Assembly (NCBI RefSeq): GCF_002300165.1
Contig: NZ_MLCE01000003.1
Location: 186,001-250,000 of the forward strand
Length of the DNA: 64,000 nucleotides
Direction of reading: 5' to 3'
Origin: Streptomyces sp. Tue6028
GTDB lineage: Bacteria; Actinomycetota; Actinomycetes; Streptomycetales; Streptomycetaceae
Shown: one piece after another, positions 32,847-41,536 of the stretch
Layout: every line of letters begins with the position of its first letter
How positions within the stretch are numbered: the first letter of the stretch is position 1
Made by a program: the position numbers and the translations under genes
The notes under the pieces: model-generated
Database searches by the model: none
What the model saw: only the letters and a program-made list of their open reading frames with translations
Told to the model about the DNA's origin: nothing

Positions 32847-34571
32847 TCATCCGAAGGCGGCGGCGTCGAGCACGGAGAGGGTTCCGGCGAGATACGCCTC
32901 CCGGGAGGCGTGGCGCTGGATCTTGCCGCTGGACGTCTTGGGGATGGTGCCGGGGTGCACCAGCACGATGTCGCGGACCGGCAGCCCGTGCGCCCGGCCT
33001 ATCGCGCTGCGGATCAGGTCGCTGATCTTCTCGGACTCGCCTGCCGCCTCGGGGGACAACTCGGCCACGACGACGGGCTGTTCACCCGCGGTCCCGCCGT
33101 CCACGGAGAACGCCGCGGTGCACCCGGGACGCAGCGCCCAGTGGGACATCTCGGCGGAGAGCTCCAGGTCCTGCGGGTAGTGGTTGCGTCCGTCGATGAC
33201 CATCAGGTCCTTCAGGCGACCGGTGACGAACAGTTCGCCGTCGCGCAGGAAGCCGAGGTCGCCGGTGCGCAGAAAACGGTCCGGGCGGTCCTTCGGCGTG
33301 GCACGGAAGGTCTCGCGGGTGGCGAGGGCGTTGCGCCAGTAGCCCTTGGCGACGCTCGCGCCCGCGACCCAGATCTCGCCGACCTCTCCCTCGGGCAGTT
33401 CCTCCTGCCGCTCGGGTTCGGCGATCACCACGGTGGTGCCGGGGCCGGGCCGCCCGCAGCCCACCGCCGCCGCGTCCGCCTCTCCCGCGTGCGGTCCGCC
33501 GGGCGCCGCGTCGACCAGGACCGGAGGGGCCGCCACGGATCCGCCGGTGACCATCAAGGTCGTCTCGGCCAGTCCGTAGCACGGGTAGGAGGCCTCGCGG
33601 CGGAAGCCGGCCGGGCCGAAGGTGTCGGCGAACCGCCGCAGTGTGGCGGCCCGCACCGGTTCGGCGCCGTTGAACGCCACCTTCCACGAACTGAGTTCCA
33701 GGCCGTCGAGGAGCTCGGGCGTTGCGTGCTTGAGGCACAGCTCGTACGCGAAGTTGGGGCCGCCGCTGGTGTGCGGGCGGTACCGGGTCACGGCGTCGAG
33801 CCAGCGTCCGGGCTGTTGCAGGAAGTGCAGTGGGGAGAAGAGCGTCGCGGTGACGCCGAGGTAGACCGTGTTCAGGACCGGGCCGATCAGGCCCATGTCG
33901 TGGTACACGGGCAGCCAGCTGACGAACATCTCGCCGCGGTGCTCGGCGATCGCGTCGGGGGTGTGCCCCATCCGCTCCGTGATGATCCGCTCGTTGTCCA
34001 GCAGGTTCCCGTGGGTGACCATCACTCCGCGCGGGGCGGACGTGGAGCCGGAGGTGTACTGGAGGAAGGCGACCTGGTCGGGGGCGAGGTCGGGTTCGTG
34101 CCAGGCGTCGGCCGCCTCGTCGGGGATGTCCTCGGTGGCGACGCAGGTGATCCCGGCCAGTTCTGGCAGGTGCTCGGCCATGGCGCTCAGGGCGGCGAGC
34201 ACCTCCCGTCCACCGAGGACGACCGTGGCGTCCGCGTCGGCGATCAGGCGTTTCGTCCGGATCAGCGCGCGGTGGTTCTGGGACCGCCCTTGCGGGGGCA
34301 CGCCGGGCACGGCGACGACTCCGGCCGAAAGGCAGCCCAGGTAGCCGCAGATGAACTCGATACCGGGCGGATAGAGGAGCACGGCGCGCGCACCGGCCAG
34401 GCCGCGGTCCTGGAGCCAGGCGGCGACGGCACGGGAACGACGGGCCAGCCTCGCGTACGTGATGTCCTGGACCTCCCCGTCACCGTCGCCCGTGACGAGG
34501 TAGCGGTAGGCGGTCGCTTCGGGTTGTTGCGAAGCGTGCACGGTCAGTAAGTCGACCAGGGAACGGGCCAT
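32847..34571 (-). CDS. Fatty acyl-AMP ligase (FAAL, FadD32-like)
   Basis: 574-residue adenylate-forming enzyme that activates a fatty acid as acyl-AMP and transfers it to an ACP, not CoA. AMP motif YTSGSTSAPRGVMVTHGN, GLAETTLMVTGG, RTGDLGFLRDGELFVTGRLK and a C-terminal PKTSSGKIQRH lysine are present, with the FAAL-typical VSWLPVYHDMGLIGP. It should load ACP1 of the PKS encoded 237 bp downstream. Start ATG 34571 (MARSLVDLL) has GGTGAG upstream; an ATG at 34598 is in frame. Codon 8 is TTA (34548-34550), the rare leucine codon read by bldA tRNA, which suggests developmental control of the whole cluster. Confidence 0.93.
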   Translation of the reverse strand: MARSLVDLLTVHASQQPEATAYRYLVTGDGDGEVQDITYARLARRSRAVAAWLQDRGLAGARAVLLYPPGIEFICGYLGCLSAGVVAVPGVPPQGRSQNHRALIRTKRLIADADATVVLGGREVLAALSAMAEHLPELAGITCVATEDIPDEAADAWHEPDLAPDQVAFLQYTSGSTSAPRGVMVTHGNLLDNERIITERMGHTPDAIAEHRGEMFVSWLPVYHDMGLIGPVLNTVYLGVTATLFSPLHFLQQPGRWLDAVTRYRPHTSGGPNFAYELCLKHATPELLDGLELSSWKVAFNGAEPVRAATLRRFADTFGPAGFRREASYPCYGLAETTLMVTGGSVAAPPVLVDAAPGGPHAGEADAAAVGCGRPGPGTTVVIAEPERQEELPEGEVGEIWVAGASVAKGYWRNALATRETFRATPKDRPDRFLRTGDLGFLRDGELFVTGRLKDLMVIDGRNHYPQDLELSAEMSHWALRPGCTAAFSVDGGTAGEQPVVVAELSPEAAGESEKISDLIRSAIGRAHGLPVRDIVLVHPGTIPKTSSGKIQRHASREAYLAGTLSVLDAAAFG

Positions 34572-35166
34572 TTGACGAGTCTCACCTGTTCGGATCATGG
34601 GGCACGGAAAGCGAGGTCCGGGGAATCGGGACCGGGTGACGAGGTCCCGGGAAATGAGGTCCGTGGAGCTGGAGCATGAGAGAACTGGAGTTCGAAGGCA
34701 TGCCGGAGGGACGCTTCGATGCGTCCGCGTGGTGACCGTGGCCGCCTGGCCCCCTTGCCAGAACGTCCGTCTCGGCCAACCCGCCCGAGGAGCAGCTGCG
34801 TTACGCGCGCAGGTGCCTCGCGACCCCCGTGCAGCTTGCTACCGACGAGTAGGACGATAGCAAGACTCGCCGCCCGGTCAGATGTAACCCCGGGTATTTA
34901 ACGAGGAATTGGGCGATCTGACGCACAGTCAACGCATAGATACGGCCAATCCTGGCGCATCCTGACGCCCGCACGGAACGGCCCGGCGAACCCTTCGGAC
35001 CAGGTCTCCCCGCACACGACGACGGGCGGGGTGGTCGGAGAGCGACCGGACTCGGAACGAGTCCGCCCGTCTCTCCGACCACCCCGCCCGTCGCGAGGAC
35101 CCGGTGGACTTCCCCGGCCTCCAGGGTTGTCCGGAACCTTCCGGGTGTCTGCCAGAGACCTACGAG
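34572..35166. promoter_or_regulatory. Upstream region of the FAAL-PKS operon
   Basis: 595 bp without a gene. Besides the large hairpin at 35020-35093 it contains two candidate operators: a perfect inverted repeat CGGGACC (34627-34633) / GGTCCCG (34643-34649) close to the FAAL start, and CTTGCTA (34835-34841) / TAGCAAG (34858-34864) further up. GAGGTCC also recurs at 34612, 34641 and 34656. The segment 34870-34950 is markedly AT-richer than its surroundings. I cannot assign a promoter with confidence. Confidence 0.4.
35020..35093. terminator. Long hairpin after GAPDH
   Basis: Perfect 23-bp arms (35020-35042 and 35071-35093, core GGGCGGGGTGGTCGGAG). The 28-nt loop folds again: CGGACTCG-GAA-CGAGTCCG (35047-35065). 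It lies 74 bp beyond the GAPDH stop and insulates the FAAL operon. Probably a rho-independent terminator, though far longer than most. Confidence 0.75.
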
Positions 35167-36612
35167 TCAGGCCACCGGGGCCGGGTAGGTCGGGTACTCC
35201 ACCCCGGAGACGTGCTGGACGACGCGGATGACCTGGCAGGAGTAGCCGAACTCGTTGTCGTACCAGAGGTAGAGGATCGCGTTGTCACCGTCGACCTTGG
35301 TGGCGCCGGCGTCCACGATCGACGCGTGGCGCGAACCGACGAAGTCCATGGAGACGGCGTCGGGGGCGGTGGTGAAGTCGATCTGCCGCTTCAGCGGCGA
35401 GTGCAGCGAGACGTTGCGGAGGTAGTCGAGGACCTCTTCACGGCTGGTCTCGCGGCCGAGCCGCAGGCTCAGGATCGCGATCGAGACGTCGGGCACCGGG
35501 ACCCGGATCGAGCTGCCGGTGATCGGCGCCTTGAGGTCGGGCAGCGCCTTCGCCACGGCGGAGGCGGCACCGGTCTCGGTGATCACCATGTTGAGCGGCG
35601 CCGAGCGGCCGCGGCGGTCGGCCTTGTGGTAATTGTCCAGCAGGTTCTGGTCGTTGGTGAACGAGTGGACGGTCTCCACGTGGCCGCGCAGGACGCCGTA
35701 CTCGTCGTCCATGGCCTTCAGCGGCGGGACGATGGCGTTGGTGGTGCAGGAGGCGCAGGACAGGATGCGCTCGTCCGGCTTCACCATGTCGTGGTTGACG
35801 CCGTGGACGATGTTCGGGACGTCGCCCTTGCCCGGAGCGGTCAGGACGACCTTGTCGATACCGGGGCGCAGGTGCTTGGAGAGACCCTCGCGGTCGCGCC
35901 ACTTGCCGGTGTTGTCGATGAGGATGGCGTCCTTGATCCCGTACGTCGTGTAGTCGACGTCCGACGGGTCGTTGGCGTAGATCACCCGGATCGCGTTGCC
36001 GTTGGCGACGATCGTGCTGTTCGCCTCGTCGACCGTGATCGTGCCGTTGAACTGACCGTGGATCGAGTCGCGGCGCAGCAGCGAGGCGCGCTTGACGAGG
36101 TCCTGGTCACCGCCGCCGCGGACGACGATGGCGCGCAGGCGCAGGCCGTTGCCGGAACCGGCCTTCTCGATCAGCAGACGGGCGACGAGGCGGCCGATGC
36201 GACCGAAGCCGTAGAGCACGACGTCACGGCCGGTGGAGCGGTCGAGCTTGTTCTCGCCGATGGCACCGGCGACGGCCTCGGCGGTGAAGTCGGCCACCGA
36301 CAGGCCGCGGTCGTCGGCCTTGTACGTCGCGGCGAGCATGCCGATGTCGATCTGGGAGGGGCCCAGATCGAGCGTGGTGAGAGCTTGCAGGAAAGGCAGG
36401 GTTTCGGTGACCGAGAGTTCCTCACCGGCAATCTGCCGTGCGAATCGGTGGGTCTTCAGGATGCTGACCACCGACTTGTTCACCAACGACCGGCTGTGCA
36501 GCAGGACCGTGACGTCACGCTCCCGGTGCAGCTTCCCGATCATCGGGATCATCGACTCCGCGATCTCCTCGCGGTTCTTCCAGTTGGTGAACGAGTCGTC
36601 ATTGACAGTCAC
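35167..36612 (-). CDS. gap: Glyceraldehyde-3-phosphate dehydrogenase, long form
   Basis: 481-residue GAPDH of the extended actinobacterial type, with about 125 extra N-terminal residues before the Rossmann fold. NAD(P) loop GFGRIGR at 135-141; active-site SCASCTTN with Cys289; WYDNEFGYSCQV near the end. Catalyses glyceraldehyde-3-phosphate to 1,3-bisphosphoglycerate. The GTG start follows GAAAG. The product is the usual donor for FkbH proteins, which makes its place upstream of the FkbH-containing cluster notable, but long-form GAPDH also occurs elsewhere in Streptomyces genomes and a hairpin separates the two. Confidence 0.95.
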   Translation of the reverse strand: MTVNDDSFTNWKNREEIAESMIPMIGKLHRERDVTVLLHSRSLVNKSVVSILKTHRFARQIAGEELSVTETLPFLQALTTLDLGPSQIDIGMLAATYKADDRGLSVADFTAEAVAGAIGENKLDRSTGRDVVLYGFGRIGRLVARLLIEKAGSGNGLRLRAIVVRGGGDQDLVKRASLLRRDSIHGQFNGTITVDEANSTIVANGNAIRVIYANDPSDVDYTTYGIKDAILIDNTGKWRDREGLSKHLRPGIDKVVLTAPGKGDVPNIVHGVNHDMVKPDERILSCASCTTNAIVPPLKAMDDEYGVLRGHVETVHSFTNDQNLLDNYHKADRRGRSAPLNMVITETGAASAVAKALPDLKAPITGSSIRVPVPDVSIAILSLRLGRETSREEVLDYLRNVSLHSPLKRQIDFTTAPDAVSMDFVGSRHASIVDAGATKVDGDNAILYLWYDNEFGYSCQVIRVVQHVSGVEYPTYPAPVA

Positions 36613-37115
36613 AGGTTTATCTTTCGAGCTAGGCGGTGCTCATATGCTAACCCGACCCTCATCTGACCCCGCGGGCAGGATCACTTGAGACAGCGCCACG
36701 ATGCATCATTCGTCCATATCGACACATATCTTCACACCAGGCCGGAGGAGACGCGCGGCTCACGACACCGTCGCCGTCGCCGTCCGTCCGGGATCAAGAG
36801 GCGGACCACGACGGGGAGTTGGGGTGGCGCGGCCTGCCCACCTGCCGTGGGCGATCCGCTCTCGCGACGCGCTCGTGGCAGCGACGCGGTCGCCGCACGG
36901 ACGACTCGGCTCCGCGCCCCTGGCAGGAACACAGACGTCGCGGTGGGCACACGCCCGCACAGCCCGCACCCGACCCCATCCGCAGGACCGCGGGCGACGC
37001 AGCCGGCGCACGCACACCCGGTCCGCCCGCGAACCCATCGGCAGAACCGCGGAGGCGCAGCCGGCACCGGGCAGTCGCCCCACGCGCAGTCCCCGCTCTC
37101 AGGGAAGCAGCCCGC
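36613..37115. other. Gene-free stretch upstream of GAPDH
   Basis: 503 bp with no convincing gene; the open frames lack codon bias and ribosome sites. It includes the GAPDH promoter region and an imperfect direct repeat of about 37 bp (36970-37007 and 37029-37065, shared core CCGCGG-CGCAGCCGGC). Nothing else recognised. Confidence 0.5.
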
Positions 37116-38231
37116 TCAGCGCGACCGCGCCCCCGCTCCGCCGGAACCCTGCCGACGCGACGCACGCATCGAACCGGCCGCCTTCAGCAGACGGTCGGCC
37201 CTCTCCCTGAGCGCGGGATGCGCCAGGACCGTGTTGCGCAGACCGCGCACCGGTCTGCGCCACATTCTGTGCGCCGCCGCCACCGGATGGGGACGGGCCG
37301 CGAAGCCTTCGCCCACGCGCAGTTCACGGGTCTTGAGCCAGTCCTTGTACTCCTTGTCACCGCGCCCCAGGTCCATGATCCGCACGCCGTCGCGGCCGGC
37401 CGCCTCCGCGGTCCGCAGATGCATGATCAACCCGGGTGAGTAGTAGTGGAAGTCGGGGTCGTACGCGGTGAACCACGCCGCGAGCACGGTCCGCGACCTC
37501 GGCCCGAAGTGGGCGGCCACCGGCCGGTCCCCGGCGTACAGCACGGACAGCACGCCGGTGAAATGTTCCTCGCGGACGTCGAACAGGTGGTCCACCAGAT
37601 CGACGATCCACGGTCGCGCGAACCGGTCCATCCGCCCCGTCCTGCGGTACTGCGCGGACTTCCACTCCATGAGCCGACGCAGCATCCGCGGGTCGCGCTC
37701 GTCGAAGACGAACCGCAGTTCGCCGGCGTCGCGCCCGATCCGGCGCTCCTTCTTCAGCGTCGTCTTGGCCAGCCCCGGGTACGTGGCGCGCAGCCAGCGC
37801 GCGTAGTCGCCGTCGCTGCGCTCCAGGTCGATCACCGGCGAGGCGAAGGTCCCCGTGACGTGCTTGGCGAAAGGCTTCTGCTCCTCGACGAGATGATCGA
37901 ATTCGAGGATGGACAGACCGCAGGCCCGCAGCAGTTCCTGAGCGTTCCAGGTGACACCGGGGCGGTGCACGAGGGCCTGGCAGTCGGAGAGCCCCAGTCC
38001 GACGGCCCGGCCGACGCCGAAGGCGTTGCGCTCGTACGGGAAGAAGCCCACGGCCTCCCCGTCCTCCCGAAGGACCGCGACCTGCGCCCCCGCGCGGTGC
38101 CTGCCGACCCCGATCGCAAACTCCGGCGCCAGGAACGGGTTGGCGTACACGGGCGACTCGTCCATGGCCTGATGCCACGCCTTGGACAGCGAGGCACCGA
38201 GTTCGTCGAGTCCGTGGATCGTTATGTCCAC
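37116..38231 (-). CDS. GNAT acetyltransferase, CelD/BcsL-like
   Basis: 371-residue protein of the group annotated as acetyltransferases of cellulose/exopolysaccharide synthesis (CelD/BcsL, FemAB-like double GNAT fold). Typical segments: ANPFLAPEFAIGVGRHR, VAVLREDGEAVGFFPYERN, LKKERRIGRDAGELRF and AAHFGPRSRTVLAAWFTAYDPDFHYYSPGLIMHL. The last serves as the acyl-CoA-binding half. A basic tail (RASRRQGSGG) ends the protein. No exopolysaccharide genes are adjacent, so the acceptor is unknown. Confidence 0.82.
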   Translation of the reverse strand: MDITIHGLDELGASLSKAWHQAMDESPVYANPFLAPEFAIGVGRHRAGAQVAVLREDGEAVGFFPYERNAFGVGRAVGLGLSDCQALVHRPGVTWNAQELLRACGLSILEFDHLVEEQKPFAKHVTGTFASPVIDLERSDGDYARWLRATYPGLAKTTLKKERRIGRDAGELRFVFDERDPRMLRRLMEWKSAQYRRTGRMDRFARPWIVDLVDHLFDVREEHFTGVLSVLYAGDRPVAAHFGPRSRTVLAAWFTAYDPDFHYYSPGLIMHLRTAEAAGRDGVRIMDLGRGDKEYKDWLKTRELRVGEGFAARPHPVAAAHRMWRRPVRGLRNTVLAHPALRERADRLLKAAGSMRASRRQGSGGAGARSR

Positions 38232-38884
38232 CTCAGATCAACCGCCCTTCCAGAGGCTCCGCGAGGGACGTACCGGTCGCGGCGCAGGCCGGTGAGGCGT
38301 GTGGATCACTGTTCATGGAACGCATGGACGACCGCTCTCCCCCCATGACGCGCTGTCCGCGTGCTGCCATTCCTTGGTTTCTGCCGATCCCCGCCGTGTA
38401 CACGCTCCCCACTCGACCGGCGGCCGAGACCTGAACGGTTCGGCAGGGCTCAAACGTCGCGAAACAGTACGCACGCTGTCAAGGGCACCTACCGCAACGG
38501 AAGTCGGCGGATCGGGCGGACGGGTCCGCTCAGGGCCGTCCGACCCGCACATCCCGGGTTTTGGCGCCTTCCGTAGACCCCGGAGGCCACCCCACGCGCC
38601 CCGCTCGCCACCATGGCCGCGCTCCGCCACCGGAGGCCCACCCGTCACACCGGTTCGACGCCTCGGCAGCCGGACGCCATCGACGGGACATGGGCCGGGC
38701 ATGCCCACCCGTCCGTCCGCGCGACGAGGCGACCGGAGCTGCGCGACGGAGTCACGGGGGGCCAGGGCGCGACGAAGTCACGGGAACAGAAGGGCACCGC
38801 GACACACGGCCGACCACCCGTCTCCACCCGCCCGCCTCCGATCGTTCAGCCGTCAACTCTCTTGCCTCTCTCGGCCCACCCGCC
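38232..38884. other. Gene-free stretch between divergent genes
   Basis: About 650 bp between the CelD-like gene and the MFS gene. Several open frames exist by chance but none shows family similarity or a ribosome site. Apart from the promoter at its right end nothing is recognised. Confidence 0.5.
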
Positions 38885-38899
38885 TAGCCTGAATTTGTG
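38862..38899 (+). promoter_or_regulatory. Probable leaderless promoter of the MFS gene
   Basis: TTGCCT (38862-38867), 17-bp spacer, TAGCCT (38885-38890), then only GAATTT before the GTG start at 38897. Transcription would begin at or next to the start codon. No Shine-Dalgarno sequence is present, consistent with a leaderless mRNA. Confidence 0.6.
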
Positions 38900-40096
38900 C
38901 CGCTAATAAACAAACCCCTCACCCTGCACATCACGCCAGGTCACGACCTCACCCGCCTCCGTATCGCCCTCACCACCTTCTTCGCCCTGGACGGCTTCGT
39001 CTTCGCCGGATGGGTCGTCCGCATCCCGGCCGTCAAGGAACAGACCGGCGCCTCGGCGAGCACCCTCGGCCTCGCCCTGCTCGGCGTCTCCGCGGGCGCC
39101 GTGATCACGATGATGCTCACCGGGCGGCTGTGCCGCCGATTCGGCAGCCATCCGATGACCGTGGTGTGCGGGGTCCTGCTGTCGCTCAGCGTCACACTGC
39201 CTCCGCTGACGCATTCCGCGGGCGCGCTGGCCGCCGTACTACTGGTCTTCGGTGCCGCCTACGGCGGGATCAACGTCGCCATGAACAGTGCGGCCGTCGA
39301 CCTCGTGGCCGCTCTGCGCCGCCCGGTGATGCCGAGCTTCCACGCGGCGTTCAGCCTCGGCGGCATGATCGGGGCGGGACTCGGCGGTCTGGTGGCCGGC
39401 CAGTTGTCCGCCACCCGCCATCTGCTCGGTCTCTGTCTGATCGGCCTGCTCGTCACGGCTGTCGCCGGACGGACCCTGCTCCGCCAGGAGGTGCCGACGC
39501 CGCCCGATCGCGAGGCCCGGGACGCGGACGCGGGTCGGACCATGGACGGCCGCGTCCGCCTGCTGGTGATCGTCTTCGGTCTGATCGCCCTGTGCACCGC
39601 GTACGGAGAAGGCGCCCTCGCGGACTGGGGCGCGCTGCACCTGGAACAGGACCTGGACGCGCACCCGGGCGTCGCGGCGGCCGGCTACTCCTGCTTCGCC
39701 CTCGCCATGACGATCGGCCGGCTGAGTGGCACGACCCTCCTGGAACGCCTGGGGCGGACCCGCACTCTCGTCGCCGGCGGCACCACGGCGGCGCTCGGCA
39801 TGCTGCTGGGTTCGCTCGCCCCCTCGGTCTGGGCGGCCCTCCTCGGCTTCGCCGTCACCGGGCTGGGGCTCGCCAACATCTTCCCGGTCGCCGTGGAACG
39901 CGCGGGGTCGCTCGCCGGACCGAGCGGCGTCGCCGTCGCGTCCACGCTCGGCTACGGCGGCATGCTCCTCGGACCGCCCGCGATCGGGTTCATGGCCGAC
40001 TGGTACTCCCTGCCCACCGCCCTGACGAGTGTGGCGGCGCTGGCGGCCGTGGCCGCCGTCATCGGGTTCGCGACCCGACGGGCGGCAGTGGGCTGA
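38897..40096 (+). CDS. MFS transporter (YbjJ-like, 12 helices)
   Basis: 399-residue major facilitator with about 12 hydrophobic helices. Signatures include FALDGFVFAGWVVRIPAVKEQTG in the first helix-loop, GRLCRRFGSHPM for the loop 2-3 motif, and AYGGINVAMNSAAVDL. It resembles the YbjJ/fucose-permease-like branch. GTG start with no ribosome site but an apparent leaderless promoter. Early codons CTA and ATA are rare for the host. Substrate unknown. Confidence 0.85.
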   Translation: MPLINKPLTLHITPGHDLTRLRIALTTFFALDGFVFAGWVVRIPAVKEQTGASASTLGLALLGVSAGAVITMMLTGRLCRRFGSHPMTVVCGVLLSLSVTLPPLTHSAGALAAVLLVFGAAYGGINVAMNSAAVDLVAALRRPVMPSFHAAFSLGGMIGAGLGGLVAGQLSATRHLLGLCLIGLLVTAVAGRTLLRQEVPTPPDREARDADAGRTMDGRVRLLVIVFGLIALCTAYGEGALADWGALHLEQDLDAHPGVAAAGYSCFALAMTIGRLSGTTLLERLGRTRTLVAGGTTAALGMLLGSLAPSVWAALLGFAVTGLGLANIFPVAVERAGSLAGPSGVAVASTLGYGGMLLGPPAIGFMADWYSLPTALTSVAALAAVAAVIGFATRRAAVG

Positions 40097-40217
40097 AGCC
40101 GGCACCCTGCGAGCGCCCGGTGAGGGCGACGCCGACACTCCACGAACGCCCAGTGCGCACCGGGCGGACCATCGTGCCTCCTGTCTTCGGCCGCGCCCCA
40201 TCGGGCAGACTCGCCGC

Positions 40218-40958
40218 ATGGAGATTCCGGAGTTCGTGGAGACCCTGGACCGTGAGGGCCGGCTGCTGGCCGCCTCCGCGGAGGAGGCGGGTACCGACGC
40301 CAAGGTCGCGACCTGCCCCGACTGGCAGGTACGGGACCTGGTGCGACACACGGGCATGGTGCACCGGTGGGCGACCTCGTTCGTCGCCGAGAGGCACTCC
40401 TCGTACCACCCCGACGGTGGCCTGCCGGATCTCGACGGCGACGAACTCCTGAGCTGGTTCAGGGACGGACACCGACGGCTCGTCGACACCTTGGCGGGCG
40501 CCACGCCGGACGTACAGTGCTGGAGTTTTCTGCCGGCCCCTTCGCCGCTCGCCTTCTGGGCGCGGCGGCAGGCCCACGAGACGACGGTGCATCGGGTCGA
40601 CGCCGAGTCGGCACTCGGCCCGCAACGGAGCCCCGTCGCGGCGGAGTTCGCGGTGGACGGCATCGACGAGCTGCTGCGCGGCTTCCACGGCCGGACGCGG
40701 AGCAAGGTGCGGACACAGGAGCCGCGCGTCCTGCGGGTGCGGGCGACGGACGTCCCGGACACGGTCTGGACCCTACGGCTCTCGCAGGAGCCGCCCATCT
40801 GCGAGCGGGAGGAGCGAGGAGCGGCGGACTGCGAGCTGGCCGGCCCCGTCGACGAGCTCTACCTGTCCCTGTGGAACCGCCTGCCGTTCCCGGGCCTGAC
40901 GGGCGACGCCTCGACGGCCCAAGTGTGGCGGGAGAAGTCCGGGATCACCTGGAGCTGA
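40218..40958 (+). CDS. Maleylpyruvate isomerase family mycothiol-dependent enzyme
   Basis: 246 residues: N-terminal DinB-like four-helix domain (about 1-150) with metal-binding histidines in VRDLVRHTGMVHRW and ARRQAHETTVHRVDAE (the HxxxH pattern), then the MDMPI C-terminal domain (about 165-245) ending PVDELYLSLWNRLP. This family uses mycothiol in actinobacteria for isomerase or transferase reactions. The specific reaction cannot be told. Confidence 0.85.
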   Translation: MEIPEFVETLDREGRLLAASAEEAGTDAKVATCPDWQVRDLVRHTGMVHRWATSFVAERHSSYHPDGGLPDLDGDELLSWFRDGHRRLVDTLAGATPDVQCWSFLPAPSPLAFWARRQAHETTVHRVDAESALGPQRSPVAAEFAVDGIDELLRGFHGRTRSKVRTQEPRVLRVRATDVPDTVWTLRLSQEPPICEREERGAADCELAGPVDELYLSLWNRLPFPGLTGDASTAQVWREKSGITWS

Positions 40959-41037
40959 ACATCTACCGGATCCGAGACGGCCGGACCACAGCCCGGGGCG
41001 ACCGGGCTGGTCACACGACCCCGGGCGACGGGTCCGG

Positions 41038-41451
41038 TCACTCGCAGCCGGAGGGCGCGCCACCGGCCAGCATCCGGGTCAGCACCGCGCGCTGCACGGG
41101 AAGCACCTCACCGTGCAGGGCGCGCCCCTTCGGCGTCAGGCACACGCGGACGCCCCTGCGGTCCTCCGCGCACATCCCCCGCGTGACGAGACCGTCCTTC
41201 TCCAGGCGGCCGATGAGCCGGGACAGAGCGCTCTGGCTCAGGTGGACGCGCTCGGAGATCTCCTGGACGCGGTAGGAGGCGCCGCCGTCGGAAGCGGTGC
41301 CCTCGGCGAGGACGTCGAGCACCTCGAAGTCGCTGGCGCCCAGGCCGTGCTGATGCAACTCGCGGTCCAGTTCGCACAGGGTGCGGGCATGCACCGCGAG
41401 GATGTCGCGCCACTGGTTGACGAGCCCTTGCTCGGCCTTCTTCGCCGCCAT
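41038..41451 (-). CDS. MarR family transcriptional regulator
   Basis: 137 residues with the MarR winged helix (about 35-110: VQEISERVHLSQSALSRLIGRLEKDGLVTRG, then DRRGVRVCLTPKGRAL wing). Start ATG 41451 gives MAAKKAEQGLVNQW. Divergent from an MFS drug exporter with a twin palindrome between them, the usual arrangement for a repressor of a drug pump. Confidence 0.92.
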   Translation of the reverse strand: MAAKKAEQGLVNQWRDILAVHARTLCELDRELHQHGLGASDFEVLDVLAEGTASDGGASYRVQEISERVHLSQSALSRLIGRLEKDGLVTRGMCAEDRRGVRVCLTPKGRALHGEVLPVQRAVLTRMLAGGAPSGCE

Positions 41452-41494
41452 GGCCGCACCGTAGCAAAGAATCCGCTTTGTTGCATCGGAATTA

Positions 41495-41522
41495 AATGCA
41501 TTTGCATTCAATGCATGTGCAT
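41495..41522. promoter_or_regulatory. Twin MarR operator
   Basis: Two adjacent inverted repeats: AATGCA-TT-TGCATT (41495-41508) and ATGCA-TG-TGCAT (41511-41522). They lie between the MarR gene and the MFS start at 41537. Same arms and same 2-nt centre, so probably a side-by-side pair of dimer sites. Confidence 0.65.
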
Positions 41523-41536
41523 GTAGTCTCGACCGC

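Noticed and set aside
36685..37443. Long plus-strand open frames over the GAPDH upstream region
   Set aside because: Composition is that of random high-GC DNA, no ribosome site, no family similarity; the right part lies opposite the CelD-like gene.
38299..38892. 197-residue open frame before the MFS gene
   Set aside because: No domain, repetitive Arg/Pro/Thr composition and no ribosome site; it runs over the MFS promoter.
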